Positions 1-12,496 of a DNA stretch of 64,000 nt are shown one piece after another. Under the pieces are notes generated by a model that saw only the letters and a list, made by a program, of their open reading frames with translations, was not told the DNA's origin and did not search any database. Each line of letters opens with the position of its first letter. The first letter of the stretch is position 1. Source of the stretch: Diadema setosum (lineage: Eukaryota; Echinodermata; Echinoidea; Diadematoida; Diadematidae); the NCBI RefSeq assembly GCF_964275005.1, contig NC_092697.1, positions 13,499,327 to 13,563,326 on the forward strand, read 5' to 3'. A program made the position numbers and the translations under genes.

Positions 1-3000
1 ACTTTTTCTTCCCTCTGGTAGGGAAACTAGTGTGGTGTAGCAATATCTGCTGCTGCTTGCTCTACATAGAAGCGGTCGCCGCAGTGCATACCTCGTGACA
101 CTGGTGGCTTCGTGGGAGAGGTAAGGAGGACACTTTTTTCCAACTAAATTTAACTGCCCAATTGTTCCGAATTCAACCTGTTCGAAAAGACTGCATGCAT
201 AATGCCAGTTCGTTTTGCCAAATATATCAAGTAATGATGTTCAATGTATTCATCTCAATAATAAAAAGGCTTAGTGTGATAAGCTTCGTTTGTGAATGTA
301 CGACTTAAAAAAGTATGGTTTGGCTAGCTAGGCTGAATATCTACTAGCATAAATTTAGTTTCTGTAAGAGAGTTTCGTGACGTCACAACATGGTCTTCCC
401 TTGCTGACAAGTGTTACCAGTACAGTCAATGTATGCGGATGGATTCTTGATGGTTTCACCACAGATTTACACTACGATTCCTTTAGCTTGCTAATATCTC
501 GTAATAGTTTCTCATGTTTGTATATGTGACGAGCATGCCTGAAATGTTAATCTTATGTCCACGCCATTCGCAAAATTTGAAAACGAAACAAAGATGTAGA
601 GTAATTTTAGCTGTGCGGATTCTAAAATGTGCCTTTACACAACGCATTACCATTTTGCTATGGAAAAGCGCGGGAAATGTTCCAACCTCGTGGTTAATAT
701 TTTTTAGCATCGTGCATCGAAACATTGTGAGAAACACTTAAGAGAAGAAATATTTTACCTTCATTATTGGCGAAGCGCCTAACTGCGGAAAGATTTTTTT
801 CCTTATCCGACGCAATTACCGATGAAACCTCGCCTTTACATGATGTGCATTGCAGCGTGACCCCTTTATTTCCTAAAATTGATACTCGGACCATATTCAG
901 CGGGTTTGTCGCTATCTGTTGCTTACGGGAGGCGCTTACACAAGGCAGAAATGTAACAGCAAATTGTGCGGGTTGGAGATTAACTACGCTGTGCGTTGGT
1001 AGCTACTTGGTTTCCGCGTGTTGGCCGAGGCGCCATAGCCACGCGTGCGCACGTCCCACCTGTGGCTTTTTTCGATGTCTACTGTTTTTTTTAATCTCCC
1101 ATCACGTGGTTGATTCTAGCTGCGTTTGTATACCATTTTTATTTCCATCACGTGGTCGAGATCCTAGCTGATGACTAACGACCCATCGTGCTTTCAGGTT
1201 GAAAGTTACATGTGCTTTCTGCAATGGTGTAACCTATGGGGTTACCAACTGGTCAGTGTTTGGTTCCCCTTGTCCCGAGTCGACCACAACCACCCAATAG
1301 GCCAGCTGAGCGGCGCTTCTCGACGAACCTCGGAATGTAAAACCAATGGAGAAAAGGCAAGATGTTGGCATAGCTGTGTGATTTTTGACACGAGCCCAGC
1401 TGTGCCTTCATACTGCCATTTATTCATTTGGTTCTTCATCTATCTCGACCATGGTTACCATGCAACAGACAGTGCGTTGACGACCGGGGGAAAGAAAACC
1501 TAACATGAACAACCCGTTACTAACAGAGCCAGGATGTCTGCAACCGGTTAAGGCATTGTACTTGCTTTGCCCCGACTGTCCCAGCCGTTGGTAAAGAGTC
1601 ACACGTTGAAATGGAAAAATCTAAGTATTTTGTACTGTGTGCCCTTATCGCTTTATTTCCCGGGGTTTCCGTAGACTCGTTAAACAAAAAGGGGCCAAAA
1701 GGGGGAACAGAATGGTAGGGCCAATTGCCCAGTACAGGGAGCCTTTATACAAGGTATTTTGTATACTCGAGAAAGAGTGACAATTAGTTACTCAAGACTG
1801 ATAATAGAATGGTAAATACATTAGAATATAAAAAAGAAATGCAAAACATTTAGGAAATGATGACAGGGCATTTCTTTTTGCCCCATTGCGCACGTCCATG
1901 CTTTCTATTAAAAGAACACTGGTCTTGACAACTAACTTTGCAGAGTGCCGACACAGCATAGCAATAGGGCAGTTTCTGATGAAGCACTGTGGAGTGTTCC
2001 AGGGTGAGAAGTTAAAACCATGCCGTCGTAGTCGAATGACTGTGGACAAAAGGAGCGACGAGTTTCTTAATCTCCATCTTCTGAGAATCTTTTTTATTGA
2101 TTACATTCCTGAAGTTACGTAATCAAGACATCCCATCTACGTATAAGACGAGCGACACAGGGCCATACAATACAGAAAGGTCGTGTAATGTATGTATTAT
2201 GTTTCATGCGCCGAATCGACGGCTGTTGGGTATTTGGTATACATGGAATCCGGAGCTTGAAATCTAAATACGAGGAACCCGGAACATCGGGTGTAAGGCT
2301 TCAGAGGTGAAAGTAACGGTTTGTATCCAGATTCTTATATCATCCATCGGAACAGATTTTAGTTAATCCATTATCCATGAAGAGGTTGTCTATTATGCAT
2401 TTTTGAAACATCGCATCGCAGTTACCACGCACAGAAAGTAGGCCCTGGAGCTCCCGAATATTTCAGGGAGAAGGAACTTGTGTCATGACAATTTTCTACA
2501 TGAAAAATAAGAGTCGATGACTGTAATTCAATTCAATAATTTTATACCCAACACAACTTAATTCTTGCACGGACAAATACAGGTGCCCTATATGCGTAGT
2601 ACCCGACACTTTAGTCCGAGATGTGATATAACAATGTATACGATTGTTGTATTCTTGTTAAAAAGCAAAGAAATTATGATGAAACTTGCTAAATAATGGA
2701 TGGCTGACGACATCAACACGCTCTGTTTCTTCTGATTTCTTTGCAGATTCAACAAAGGCTTGGCGGACCGGATGTGATCGTGCGATGGGATTACAGGTTT
2801 TGAAAACCACACATCTCTGATAACTCCCGTGTTCTAACAGGGACGTGGTCCCGTTTTACATGACTGTACGTGTGGGTCAGGGTGCGTGTGTATATTGGCG
2901 CCTGATAAGATAACCAAAAAAAAAAAATGCACGTATAGGGAGTAGCGCCACGATGGTGTAGATAACTCGGATCCTCCCATAGTGCAAAGTTGCTGTGCCT

Positions 3001-3184
3001 TTTTTCTGTGCATTAGCTTTTCACCCTGTGCGCCCATGCAAAAATTTTCTGTACCTTGACCCGTGTTCAGTGTAGAAATTTTATTACTTTTTATTTCCCC
3101 CTGTGCAACCATTCATTTTTAGCGTTTTTCTTTCTTTTCGCTGCCTATTTTCTCTGGTATGCTAGGAAATGTTTGTGTTAGACA
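1..3184. other. Gene-free stretch, nothing recognised
   Basis: Open frames here are short, overlap on both strands and match no family I know. There is a perfect TGACGTCA palindrome at 378-385, but no other promoter feature goes with it. Base composition is mixed, with a moderately GC-rich patch around 900-1350. I see no RNA gene or clear transposon end. Confidence 0.5.
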
Positions 3185-3189
3185 ATAGA

Positions 3190-3197
3190 CGTGTGTG

Positions 3198-3228
<31 letters not shown>
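3190..3228. repeat. (GT)n microsatellite
   Basis: Nearly uninterrupted GT dinucleotide run. It makes spurious Cys-Val open frames on one strand and His-Thr frames on the other. Confidence 0.9.
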
Positions 3229-3229
<1 letters not shown>

Positions 3230-3313
3230 ATTTTCTCACTCAAACTTTTATGGTGTGCCGTGTGTGTGTATGTCTGCTGTGACGTGATCCTATATATATA
3301 TATATATATATAT

Positions 3314-3556
3314 ATGAAGAGTTTGTTTGCAAAAACCGATAAGTCCATTTTTGAAGATTTTGAAGTACGGTCTCTGTCATAAAGTACAAAATAATACCTT
3401 TTAAACGATATATTGGTCATTACATATAAAGGTATGTTTTTGAAGTTATGGTCAAAAGAAGCCAAAATTTTCTTATTCTCTTTATTTTTCTTGACCTTTA
3501 ATCGCAAATATCTCCATTTGACAAATATGGACTTATCGGTTTTTGCAAACAAACTC

Positions 3557-3561
<5 letters not shown>
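3314..3561. mobile_element. MITE inside a (TA)n tract
   Basis: A 248-bp element whose two ends are inverted copies for at least 35 bp (left end ATGAAGAGTTTGTTTGCAAA, right end its reverse complement). It is embedded in TA dinucleotides on both sides (3290-3313 and 3562-3611), so the target duplication is presumably TA. There is no coding capacity. Related copies lie at 6095-6222, 40639-42232 and 52555-52698, so this is a family. The long, almost identical arms suggest this copy is the youngest of the four. Confidence 0.8.

Positions 3562-3611
<50 letters not shown>
3562..3611. repeat. (TA)n microsatellite
   Basis: Pure TA run directly flanking the MITE on its left. It probably grew from the element's TA target site or was the pre-existing insertion site. 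Confidence 0.9.
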
Positions 3612-3614
<3 letters not shown>

Positions 3615-3639
3615 GAATTGAGCTTGGAGATCCTGGTTT

Positions 3640-5090
3640 GGGTTAGGTTTAGTTACGGGAAGGAAGGAGTTGTGGCAAACGATGAATATGACTTTGGTCA
3701 AATGTAACTATGCGCATGAACTTTGGATGATGAGAATATCAATTCTGAAATTTGTAGATCATATGCATTTTAGAAGACGTGGAATGATGGGGTGACGCAC
3801 TGCTGGAGCGTTTTGTCGAAGTCCATGACCACAGCCTGTAATAAGATTATCCGATGAGAATTAAATTGTAGCCATCCTGATTTCACAAATCTTACCTTGG
3901 TAAATGACCCGTTAACCTATACTTCTACCAACCAGCTGGTGACTGTCGGAGTGGTCCATTTCAGTTCCCCGTTGGGCGCCACCCACTAAACCCTTACACG
4001 ATCTTATAATGTGGCGTAGAGTCAACGTCCATCACCTCCCATTTTTTTCGTACGATTCAACAGGCAAATAAAAGTGAATCAATGCGTCGCATGAAGATGA
4101 AAATAAATCGGTCTGTTGGTGTTTTTACTCCATTTCTAGAAACCACCCAGCATGGGTAGTCACCAGACGTGAACAAATACTGGAAGTAATGGTATTAAGT
4201 ATAATACCTCTGCTTGATATAAATGTCGCCATTTTGGAGTCTTAAATTTTTAGAGGCTTTTAATGTTGAGGATATACTCTCCCGGTAGGTGCTGGAGCGG
4301 CTGTTGCCTTTTCCACCATCTGTTGATCGGAAACTCCGAATCCTGTTTGACTAAATGTAATTATTCTTCCGAGTCCCGATTTCTAACTTGCCTCCTTAAA
4401 TTAAAAAAAAATAAAAAAACTCACCCTGTGCTACAAACGTACTGTAATTACTAGGAGACAGTGCCGATGACGTGCTCATTTTCCTTCTCAAGAGGAAAAG
4501 AGATTAAAAAAAAATGAAAGAAAAAAAAACTGAACAATAGTTCCACATGCATCCCAGAGAATACAAATATTTGCAAGACCCGGCCACAATGTGTACACAC
4601 CAACGACCGAATATGCTGAAAGACCACACACGCAAACGCACACACGCACATAACACACACACACACTGACTGGCACACACACACACACACACTCACACAC
4701 GTAGACACAGATATTATACACATTGCTTACACTCAAAATAGGCATAACGAAAAAAAAAAACAAAAAACAAAAAACGTGCGCAACGCACTTGGTGCAGTTC
4801 AATGCCACGATTACGGTGGAGGCAGGAAGCCAAGCTGGTCGATATACTGCGACATAGAGCTCGTTGCCAAGCCGCCATTCACTCCGCCGGTGATCAGGAA
4901 ACGGTAGATAGGGAATCGATTAGGACTGCAGTACACTCAAGAGTGCGCTGGATGTGGCTGTGTGGTGCGATGTCCACATGCAGTGCTTGACCAACGTTAG
5001 CGTATATTAACAGACCAACACGTGGTGATTTTAACCTTGATGGGTATATTACAAATGGAAGAAAGCAAAGAAGAAACGCAAAATAATGAA
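3640..5090. other. Gene-free stretch with a (CA)n block
   Basis: No gene recognised. A (CA)n-rich stretch with interruptions lies at about 4624-4710. Around 4802-4990 is a locally GC-richer piece with a 62-codon open frame, but it shows no family motif or convincing splice signals, so I do not call it. Confidence 0.45.
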
Positions 5091-5099
5091 TGTTTGAAA

Positions 5100-5340
5100 T
5101 AGACCTGTACGGCTGCATTTGACGATGGTTACGATATAACTGAAAAACTAAAAATAATTGACGAACAAATGAAGAAAATGGAAATTGAAGTAGTACAGAT
5201 GAAAACACCTTTTCATCTTGTGGAGTGTCTAATAGTAAATGCTGCGAGAAGACTGTAACCCGACGAGACTCAAATTTCCTTCATTTTCTGGCGAGATATT
5301 AAAATTTTACACCTCGACCCACAAAAATGCGTTACAAATA
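5100..5340 (+). mobile_element. Possible gag fossil of a BEL/Pao-type LTR element
   Basis: A short reading stretch around 5262-5310 contains RLKFPSFSGEILKF, which resembles the conserved FSG-containing segment of BEL/Pao gag-like proteins. It is preceded by a Lys/Glu-rich helical stretch, as in that family. Only this fragment is visible; no LTRs or pol were seen nearby. It is an old, broken remnant if real. The resemblance is short and could be chance. Confidence 0.22.
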
Positions 5341-5732
5341 TGTGCTAGCGTTAGATTAGTGGATAGCAAGAGCAATAGGGCCGATGGTAGTCATAGTGGA
5401 AAACAGGTGGCAGTGGTAGTGATGGGGACTGTTTGTGTGTGTTATAGCAATGGAGGGTGACGAATCAGCCCTTTATGACGGCCATGGGGTTTGGTTTTAC
5501 ATTTTTGGCGGTTTTTGTGCGAGTGATTGTGGGAGGTTCGTTTCCTATACAATGGAGCGACATGTCTATAAGGACATTCAATACAATACAATACTATACA
5601 ATTAGTAATACGAAATTGCAGAGATGGAATAAATGGGCACATTCAGAATAATTAAAAGAAAAACATTTGCCCAGGCTACCTTCAATTACACACTTATTAT
5701 TTGATGTCACACAAGTATATACACGCAATACA

Positions 5733-5738
<6 letters not shown>

Positions 5739-5787
<49 letters not shown>
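5739..5787. repeat. (TA)n microsatellite
   Basis: TA run followed by degenerate TATG/TATA repeats to about 5812. Confidence 0.9.
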
Positions 5788-5791
<4 letters not shown>

Positions 5792-5992
5792 ACATGTAAA
5801 TATATGTATATATGAGATTAAAACCTAAAATGGCATTAAAACGCTTTATCCTGGCGAGGAAAGCGCATGTTTTTGAAACAAGACACCAAACAGGTTAGTC
5901 ATCGCATTCTTCATCAGCGACCGGGATGCGATGTGATGTTAGATTAAAAATCCGTTTCTGAAGCAGAACATACACACAAGGGTATACGTCTG

Positions 5993-5995
<3 letters not shown>

Positions 5996-6072
<77 letters not shown>
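5996..6072. repeat. (TA)n(TG)n compound microsatellite
   Basis: About 42 bp of TA passes directly into about 34 bp of TG. It borders a truncated MITE on its right. Confidence 0.9.
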
Positions 6073-6075
<3 letters not shown>

Positions 6076-6094
6076 ACATAACTTATGTACACAC

Positions 6095-6222
6095 AACGAA
6101 GAGTCTGATCGCAAAATGGGTCAAGTTCAACCATGTCAAGGGAGCTATTTGGGAATAAAGCTGTTAAAAAAAAAACAAGGAAAACAATCAGAAAATCTTG
6201 AATATCTTTATCGCAATTTCTA
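6095..6222. mobile_element. Truncated, diverged member of the (TA)n-associated MITE family
   Basis: Begins with a GAAGAGTCTGATCGCAAAAT end like the family terminus. It then contains an ATAAAGCTG/poly-A/AATCAGAAAATC block that matches the interior of the copy at 40639. The opposite terminus is not found. A TA/TG microsatellite lies just to the left, as for the other copies. Confidence 0.5.
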
Positions 6223-6229
6223 AGTAACA

Positions 6230-7246
6230 TATTGTATCACTGACCCATCAAAAAGAATGTTAAAGGTTTATGCTCATCTCCCTGCACCGAATTGCATCCA
6301 TCTCAGATCATATGCTTTTTCCAGAAGGAAGGTTTCTCCAATAAGACATTACATTCAACAGTTTCGATTCAATTCAACAAGCCCTGTTATAGTTTATAAT
6401 TTTTCATCTGAACTATTACTTTTACAACAACATTTTGGGAATATAAAGTTTAAATCTGATGAACTTTTTTTCATTTACAGCCAGTTATCCATTGTTCTAC
6501 GAGGGGAAAAGACTGTTCTTTATTAACTGTACCTTGAAAGTTAATATGGTGAAAAGTATACTTTGTAATGGTACGCATTCCTTTAATTACTCTCGTATTA
6601 TTCATTTAACACATAATACATTTGGGTTTAACAAGATTTGCCGAAATCTAAATTTCAGATTATACGTCTCACGTGAATCTCTGCACAAGTAGGTCTATTT
6701 AAAACTTTAAAGATGTTTTTAATTATACAGATATTCTCAATGTACCAGGAATATCATAAATGATATCAGGGATATCATTTATCAGGGAGATCTACCAGGG
6801 ATATCATAAATGAGGCATAACTTAACCTTTCATTGCATCAATAGGACTGAATATCGACAATGAGGTTTAGCCAGTTATACTTTGTTTATGTTTTGTTATG
6901 TATTTTGTTTTAGTGTTGAGCTTGGAATTGCTTACTACCCCCCCCCCCCACATCAAAAGCATTTCTGATGAATTTTTTGGTTTAATAATTTAGTTTATTT
7001 TTGTTTGTGTGTGTGTGTTTGGGTTGTTTTTTTTTTCACTTACCATTCATGTCTCCAGGGTTATGTTATGTTTTTAATTTCTCTTTTCATGACAAGTGGA
7101 AAATAGATTCCATTGTGCGTATATTCCTTGTGTGTCTCATTTACGATGGGGGTTTTGCCTTTAGATAAACGCGTGTGCTGTTAAACTTATATTAATACTA
7201 TTCATTAACACCTTGCAAGTGCACTGTGTGTTTATAATAGAAAAAA
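6230..7246. other. AT-rich stretch without recognised gene
   Basis: Only short AT-rich open frames are present, none with a recognisable motif. There is a 12-bp poly(C) run near 6938. A locally duplicated ATCATAAATGA/ATATCAGGGA segment occurs near 6753-6810. Confidence 0.4.
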
Positions 7247-7307
7247 GTACTAATTGTGCTAGATAATCTTAAAGGAGTACTAATTGTGCTAGATAATCTT
7301 AAAGGGA
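7247..7307. repeat. Short tandem duplication (~30 bp x 2)
   Basis: The segment GTACTAATTGTGCTAGATAA plus CTTAAAGG occurs twice in direct succession. The second copy abuts and shares the TTAA/AAAGGG start of the foldback transposon at 7299, so the duplication includes the left terminus of that element. Confidence 0.75.
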
Positions 7308-7702
7308 TCGTATAGTTTTGGTTGAGACCTAATTTCAGGTTTCTAACATTTTTTGGAGTTTGGAGTTTTTGGCGAGATAATTAGAAACCTCTTATGAAAT
7401 ATGAAAGAGCATGTAATTCCATGAGGAATTCAACATTTATTTGATGAAAGTTGGTTTTGAAAAGGCTGATACATCCAAAACAGAGCGATTCTAATAAAGT
7501 GTGGGACCCACCTTTTATTACGATCGCTTTGTTTTACCTTGTTTTTGGATATTTCAGTCATTCCAAACCCGATCTTCATCAAATAAAGTTTGAATTTCTC
7601 TTAAAATATTTCGCCGTATACTATTTCATAAGTGTTTTCTTGGTATCTCACAAAAAGTTTAAAGCCCAATTCTCATCTCCACCAATACTGTACCATCCCT
7701 TT
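7299..7702. mobile_element. TTAA-flanked foldback MITE, copy 1
   Basis: Starts TTAAAGGGATCGTATAGTTT and ends ACCATCCCTTTGA. The two halves are diverged inverted copies of each other, meeting at a palindromic GTGGGACCCAC centre. Four further copies occur at 20033, 30987, 52772 and 62878. TTAA target use fits piggyBac-like transposition but does not prove it. An open frame of about 110 codons across it is fortuitous. Confidence 0.75.
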
Positions 7703-10495
7703 GACATGTATTTCTGCTGTTCTAATTTATATACCATTTTTGTTCCCCCCCCCCCCCCTCGTAATAATGGACCTATACGATGAGTTCACGAGACTTTGAG
7801 CTTAACGCGTCTTGTGTAAATCCACATGTTTAACGGAAAGACGTGATCATTGCCGCTGTACTAATAACTGGATAGCCAAGTGATACACAGTTAAGAGATG
7901 AGATTCTGACCTTTTCCTTTCTGCTCCTTTTTTCCGCAACCATATTATGCCGGATACACGCCAACGCGCCAACACAATCACACACACCACGTTGTGGTTA
8001 GACTGGAACGAACGATATTTGAGGGCCGAAGTTCAACACGCGATTGAGCGATAAATCAATAACATTTATTTATTGCTCACATTAAGAAAGGTGAATGTTT
8101 TTAAGTCCTGCGCGATCTAATATCGATTTGTTCCAGAACAAGACATAATGTTTAGCTTTGAATTGCACCTTGCACGGTCTGTTAAGAGTTTCTGTATACC
8201 GCTTGCCGAAATAACAGATACGACGTAATGGTAAAGACGCCATTTTGTACGCTCTGATATATTCAAATACACCGGCCGTGGTGTCCAGAGAAGCTGACGC
8301 CCAGATGTTCGGGTTATGCCCCAGTTCTTCTCAGAACGTGGAATTTAGCAAGGAGGAGCGATGGACTTTTTGCACGCTCTGCTTACAAAGAATACCTTCT
8401 ATCAGTAAATAAGAACGCCGTAGTTTCTGCAAATCTTATAACCTCTGCTATATTCAGTTTAGTTAAAGTATCATGTTATTCTATCATAAAAGAGAAGTGA
8501 ATGTTGAGCTCGCGCACGATATTGTATTTTTATGAAGTAGTTACGTCTACAAGTGGTAAAATCATGCAAACAGATAGAAAAGGGAAGAAAAGATTGTCCT
8601 TATCAAAGTAACTGTATCTGGTTAACAAAACGCTCATGATTGAAGGTCTGGTTAAACTTATTTCTAGATGGAAGTTATATCCTATTGCAGCTTGTTCAAG
8701 AAGTGACCCTGAAACACGATATTGTGTTTAAAAACCTTTTTACGTCCATTCAGTCTATTTATTTTTCATGGGTAAAATACAAGCTTTTGTGATTCCAAGA
8801 TGCTTAAAAAAGATGACTAATTTACAAACGTTCCAGCCGTGTCATAAAGTTTCATTTTCCACGTGTCCAGTGCTTTACATTTGCCGCGTAACTATCGCCT
8901 GGTGTTATATGCCGCCAACCCTTCCTGGATGGGACGAACGGGGCGGCTGAGCTATTCCTTGTGTGGAATTTACTTCCCACACTCCATATCTCCCGCAGAT
9001 AACCGATCAAAGTCCGGAGAACAATCAACATTCCAATGTGGGTCTCTTTTAACTGGGGTCGCTCTGTTAATGTCCCACCCCCCCCCCCCTCTGTCTCTCT
9101 CTCTCTCTCTCTGTGGTATACCGTTGATAAATTTGAGTACTTCCTTTCCTTTCGAACTCTTTCAAGCAAGCACAAACGTATTATTTTCGTGTGTGTGCTT
9201 TATACACACATCACAAAACACACATTACATATAAAATGATATCTATCTTTCATGTATACAGGCATATACACATAATGTGTGAATAATTACTCCGTCGATC
9301 ACACATGGTCTTAAGTCATGCTTTAATCTTTGCAAATACACTAAAATAAACAAACACACACTCACACACGCACACATCTTTCTATAATATTTCATACATG
9401 CATATCCCTCACCCTCCCCCTCTTTCTAAAGTCAAGTCAAGCTTTGCATTTTTTTTCCAAATCACCGAAGCCAAATGTGACCTTCTCGTACCCCGTCTAG
9501 TGCTCAGATGGATCGTCAAGCGTGTCCTAGTAACCAGTCTAGAATTGAAAGGGGAAACAAAAAAAGAAACAACAACAACAAAACGAATAAAAGAGTCACA
9601 CCACTCCACCAGAAGGTATGTAGTTCTCTGCTTTATCAAATGACGTCACAGCCTCGAGATTTGTATTTACCCTCGCAAACTAAGGTGTGTGCGCGTTTTG
9701 GCGCACGGAAAAGCCTATCATTTATATTCACTCGTATAAGTTGACAACAACTGTGATACGACGGGAATGGGCGGGGCGGTGGGAAAAAAAAAGGTTAGGA
9801 GCGGTGCATAGCATTAACAGGTGGTACCAGGGATTCAATAGCTGCTACTAAAGTATGAAATTGGAGGTGTTATATGCTTGCATCTATATGAAGGACATCT
9901 TAGGGCTGGAGCGAGTGACAATGTATTGCCACACTTAGGTACAAATTTGACTTACATCGGTTGGATCCGTTTCAATGCTGGCTTTAGGAAATATCGTGCA
10001 TGGGGAAGTGTTAAAGAACCCAAAGATCTATTCTAAAATGACCTGTGTTTGTACTATAGCGGAGTGACCTTTAAAGAAACAGTATAAGTAGTGCGGATGG
10101 GGGCTGCCCTTAAGGGTTTCGTTTTCAGAGTGTTGTTTGCCTGTTACCAAATATATCGTGTAAATTCGATCTTCATTTATTGCATGGAAACCAGTTGAGA
10201 ATTTTGTTTTACCTACATTTTTTCCCCATCCCGTACAATCCCCCATTCCCTAGCCTTAACTTCCGAATCTAAGAATTATTGAAACTGGTCGAAAATTTTC
10301 CGCGTCTGATTCCCCATTAATGCTTCAACGTAACAGAAGATAGTCTTATTGATATGGATTGTAATTTTCCCAATAAAATTGGGAAAATACCGCACATGTT
10401 TCCCTGTGTCTCCATAGCTTAATTTCAGTATACACATAATATCGTCAAGCACGCGATCCAACAAATATGTGTCAAACAACATCGTAACACATACG
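7703..10495. other. Gene-free stretch
   Basis: No gene recognised. It contains poly(C) runs at about 7746 and 9067-9087, a CT microsatellite at 9090-9113, and a TGACGTCA palindrome at 9641-9648. Open frames of 107-123 codons around 8852-9234 run through the C/CT repeats on both strands and look like composition artefacts. Confidence 0.45.
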
Positions 10496-10530
10496 CATCC
10501 CCCCCACACACACACATACACACATGTGTG

Positions 10531-10574
<44 letters not shown>
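10496..10574. repeat. Compound (CA)n / (TA)n microsatellite
   Basis: CA repeats, a short TGTG stretch and about 35 bp of TA form a partly self-complementary block. Confidence 0.85.
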
Positions 10575-10577
<3 letters not shown>

Positions 10578-10584
10578 TATTTTT

Positions 10585-10714
10585 AATTATTTGCTTCAGA
10601 ATGGTCTCATATTCAAACAATGTGCAGTTTATTGTTTAGAAGTTAGCATGCCTGTACAGTGACGAGGCATTAAACTGCACATTACTTGTTGAGACCGTTC
10701 TGAAGCAAATAATT
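10585..10714. repeat. Foldback (inverted repeat) element
   Basis: Two arms of about 45 bp (left begins AATTATTTGCTTCAGAATGG, right ends with its near complement CGTTCTGAAGCAAATAATT) are separated by a loop of about 40 bp. Few mismatches interrupt the arms. There is no coding potential. It is probably a small foldback transposon next to the TA microsatellite. Confidence 0.7.
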
Positions 10715-10952
10715 TTCACACAACAATAGATATATAATGTACTCTTAAATGAATCCCACAAGAATTGGAACAATCATCCCCGAGCATTCCCACTGATTCC
10801 CACTGATCAGTTACTGGCCTTCCCCTTTAACGTGGCATGCAAAGGGGTATAATTGAGTGGTGTTTTCGAACACAAACAACCTGCGTACATTTTTGATACC
10901 TCGGCTTTATGGGTGCAGATCGTCAAAGTTCTGGAGAGTGTGTTATATAATG

Positions 10953-11050
10953 TGAACCATCTTCTGTGTGTTTTCGTCATATTCTATTCTATCATTAAAT
11001 AGTAGAATTGAATATGACAAAATGACACAGAAGGATTTGTTGTGGTTCTA
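10953..11050. repeat. Imperfect hairpin resembling a miRNA precursor
   Basis: From CTTCTGTGT (10961) to ACACAGAAG (11025-11034) the sequence folds into one stem of about 32 positions with about 28 matched, small internal mismatches and a loop of about 9 nt. Flanking GAACCA/TGGTTC also pair. Size and mismatch pattern resemble a pre-miRNA, but a small foldback transposon is an equal alternative. I recognise no known miRNA seed. Confidence 0.35.
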
Positions 11051-12435
11051 TTCCTTCTTTTCTATTTCTTTTGTTTTTCTTCTTCTTCTATGTAGTCTTA
11101 TCTGGTCTGATCTAGTCTGGGGTTGTCCGTACTATTCCAGTATATTCTAGCACGCATGGAGTTTTGATTTGTATAATATATCCACATTCATGTCCCGTAA
11201 GAAAAATCGCATCTTGAAAAAGAGATATAGTTTCTGTTATGATGTGGTATTAAAATGAAAAAAATAAGTGCGTAAAATTGTACATTCAAGTGTGCACTAG
11301 AGAGACTCCATGTTATTGGTTTGTGTGGGTTTTTTTTTTAATTCCACCAGTGAATGATCTGAAGTCAAATTTAGGCATTGTGCTTTTATAGAAATACTAT
11401 TCTTCAACAACATCTGGGATGTGTTTGTAACACGTCTCTGCGACCATAAATTTCTTCGAACATGATCAATGTTCTGAAACAGTCTGCTAATTGATTAGTG
11501 ATAGATGTCATTCAGCTTATATCCCAAAACTTTGTGATGTACACATGGCGTAGTAAAATGTCAAATTTTCTCAGTATGATCAGCAGAGTTACAGAAATAA
11601 TGCTTTTACATCACTGTAACGTTATCGTAAAAATATGTAGGCCTACCTTTCCGACCATCCAGCTTTCGATAAAATTTTCTCAATGGGCCATATGTGGTTA
11701 CCATGCCACTGAAATATTTATTGCTTGAAATGCCACGATTAACAAGCACATAATGTTCTCATACACATTTAAACTTCGACACATTTGCACAAATTATTTT
11801 ATATATTATGTGTGTGTAATTCTGTGTATGTGCGTGTGAGAGGTAGATAGTATGTGTCCATACCTTTAAACATGAAATTCAGACCTACTGGCATGCTTTT
11901 TTTTTTTTTTTGGAATATTCTTCGGACTAAGAACCCAATCTTCGGCAGGATTAGGAAATGGGCACTAAGTCGACGTAATGACGATAATCGGTGAAAAGAA
12001 ACTGATTCTCTTCTTGAGGGCTGAACCAACGATCTGTAACTCTAAAAAGCCATTAAATGTGCCCATGCGGAAGGATTTGCAACTTAACAGTCCGTTTGGT
12101 TGGGCGCCGGGTAAAAAATAGGTCTAATTCTCAATAAATCAAAGTCTACGTTTGCTTACTCCGTACCCGTACAGTATCAAAATAGTTCAATAAAGGTAAA
12201 TAGCGAGACACCATAGCATTATCTTGCGGGAAAGAACTACTAGTATTACCTATAGACTATTCTGCATTTTCTGTCGTATACACAGACACACACTTACACA
12301 ACTTATGACGATAAAATTCCTTTTGAGGGGGTCCAAAGAATGCCATGCGCATTTTTACTTCAAGATGCATCCAAAGGTATTTTTATATGATGTATATATA
12401 TATATATATGTATAAAATATATATTATATATATAC

Positions 12436-12496
<61 letters not shown>

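Noticed and set aside
3178-3561. 127-codon minus-strand frame
   Set aside because: It runs through the MITE and the GT/TA microsatellites; the repeated peptide inside is the inverted repeat read twice.
5239-5460. Host gene reading for the frame holding RLKFPSFSGEIL
   Set aside because: The only family-like stretch resembles a BEL/Pao gag segment and the rest is low-quality sequence, so it is listed only as a possible fossil.
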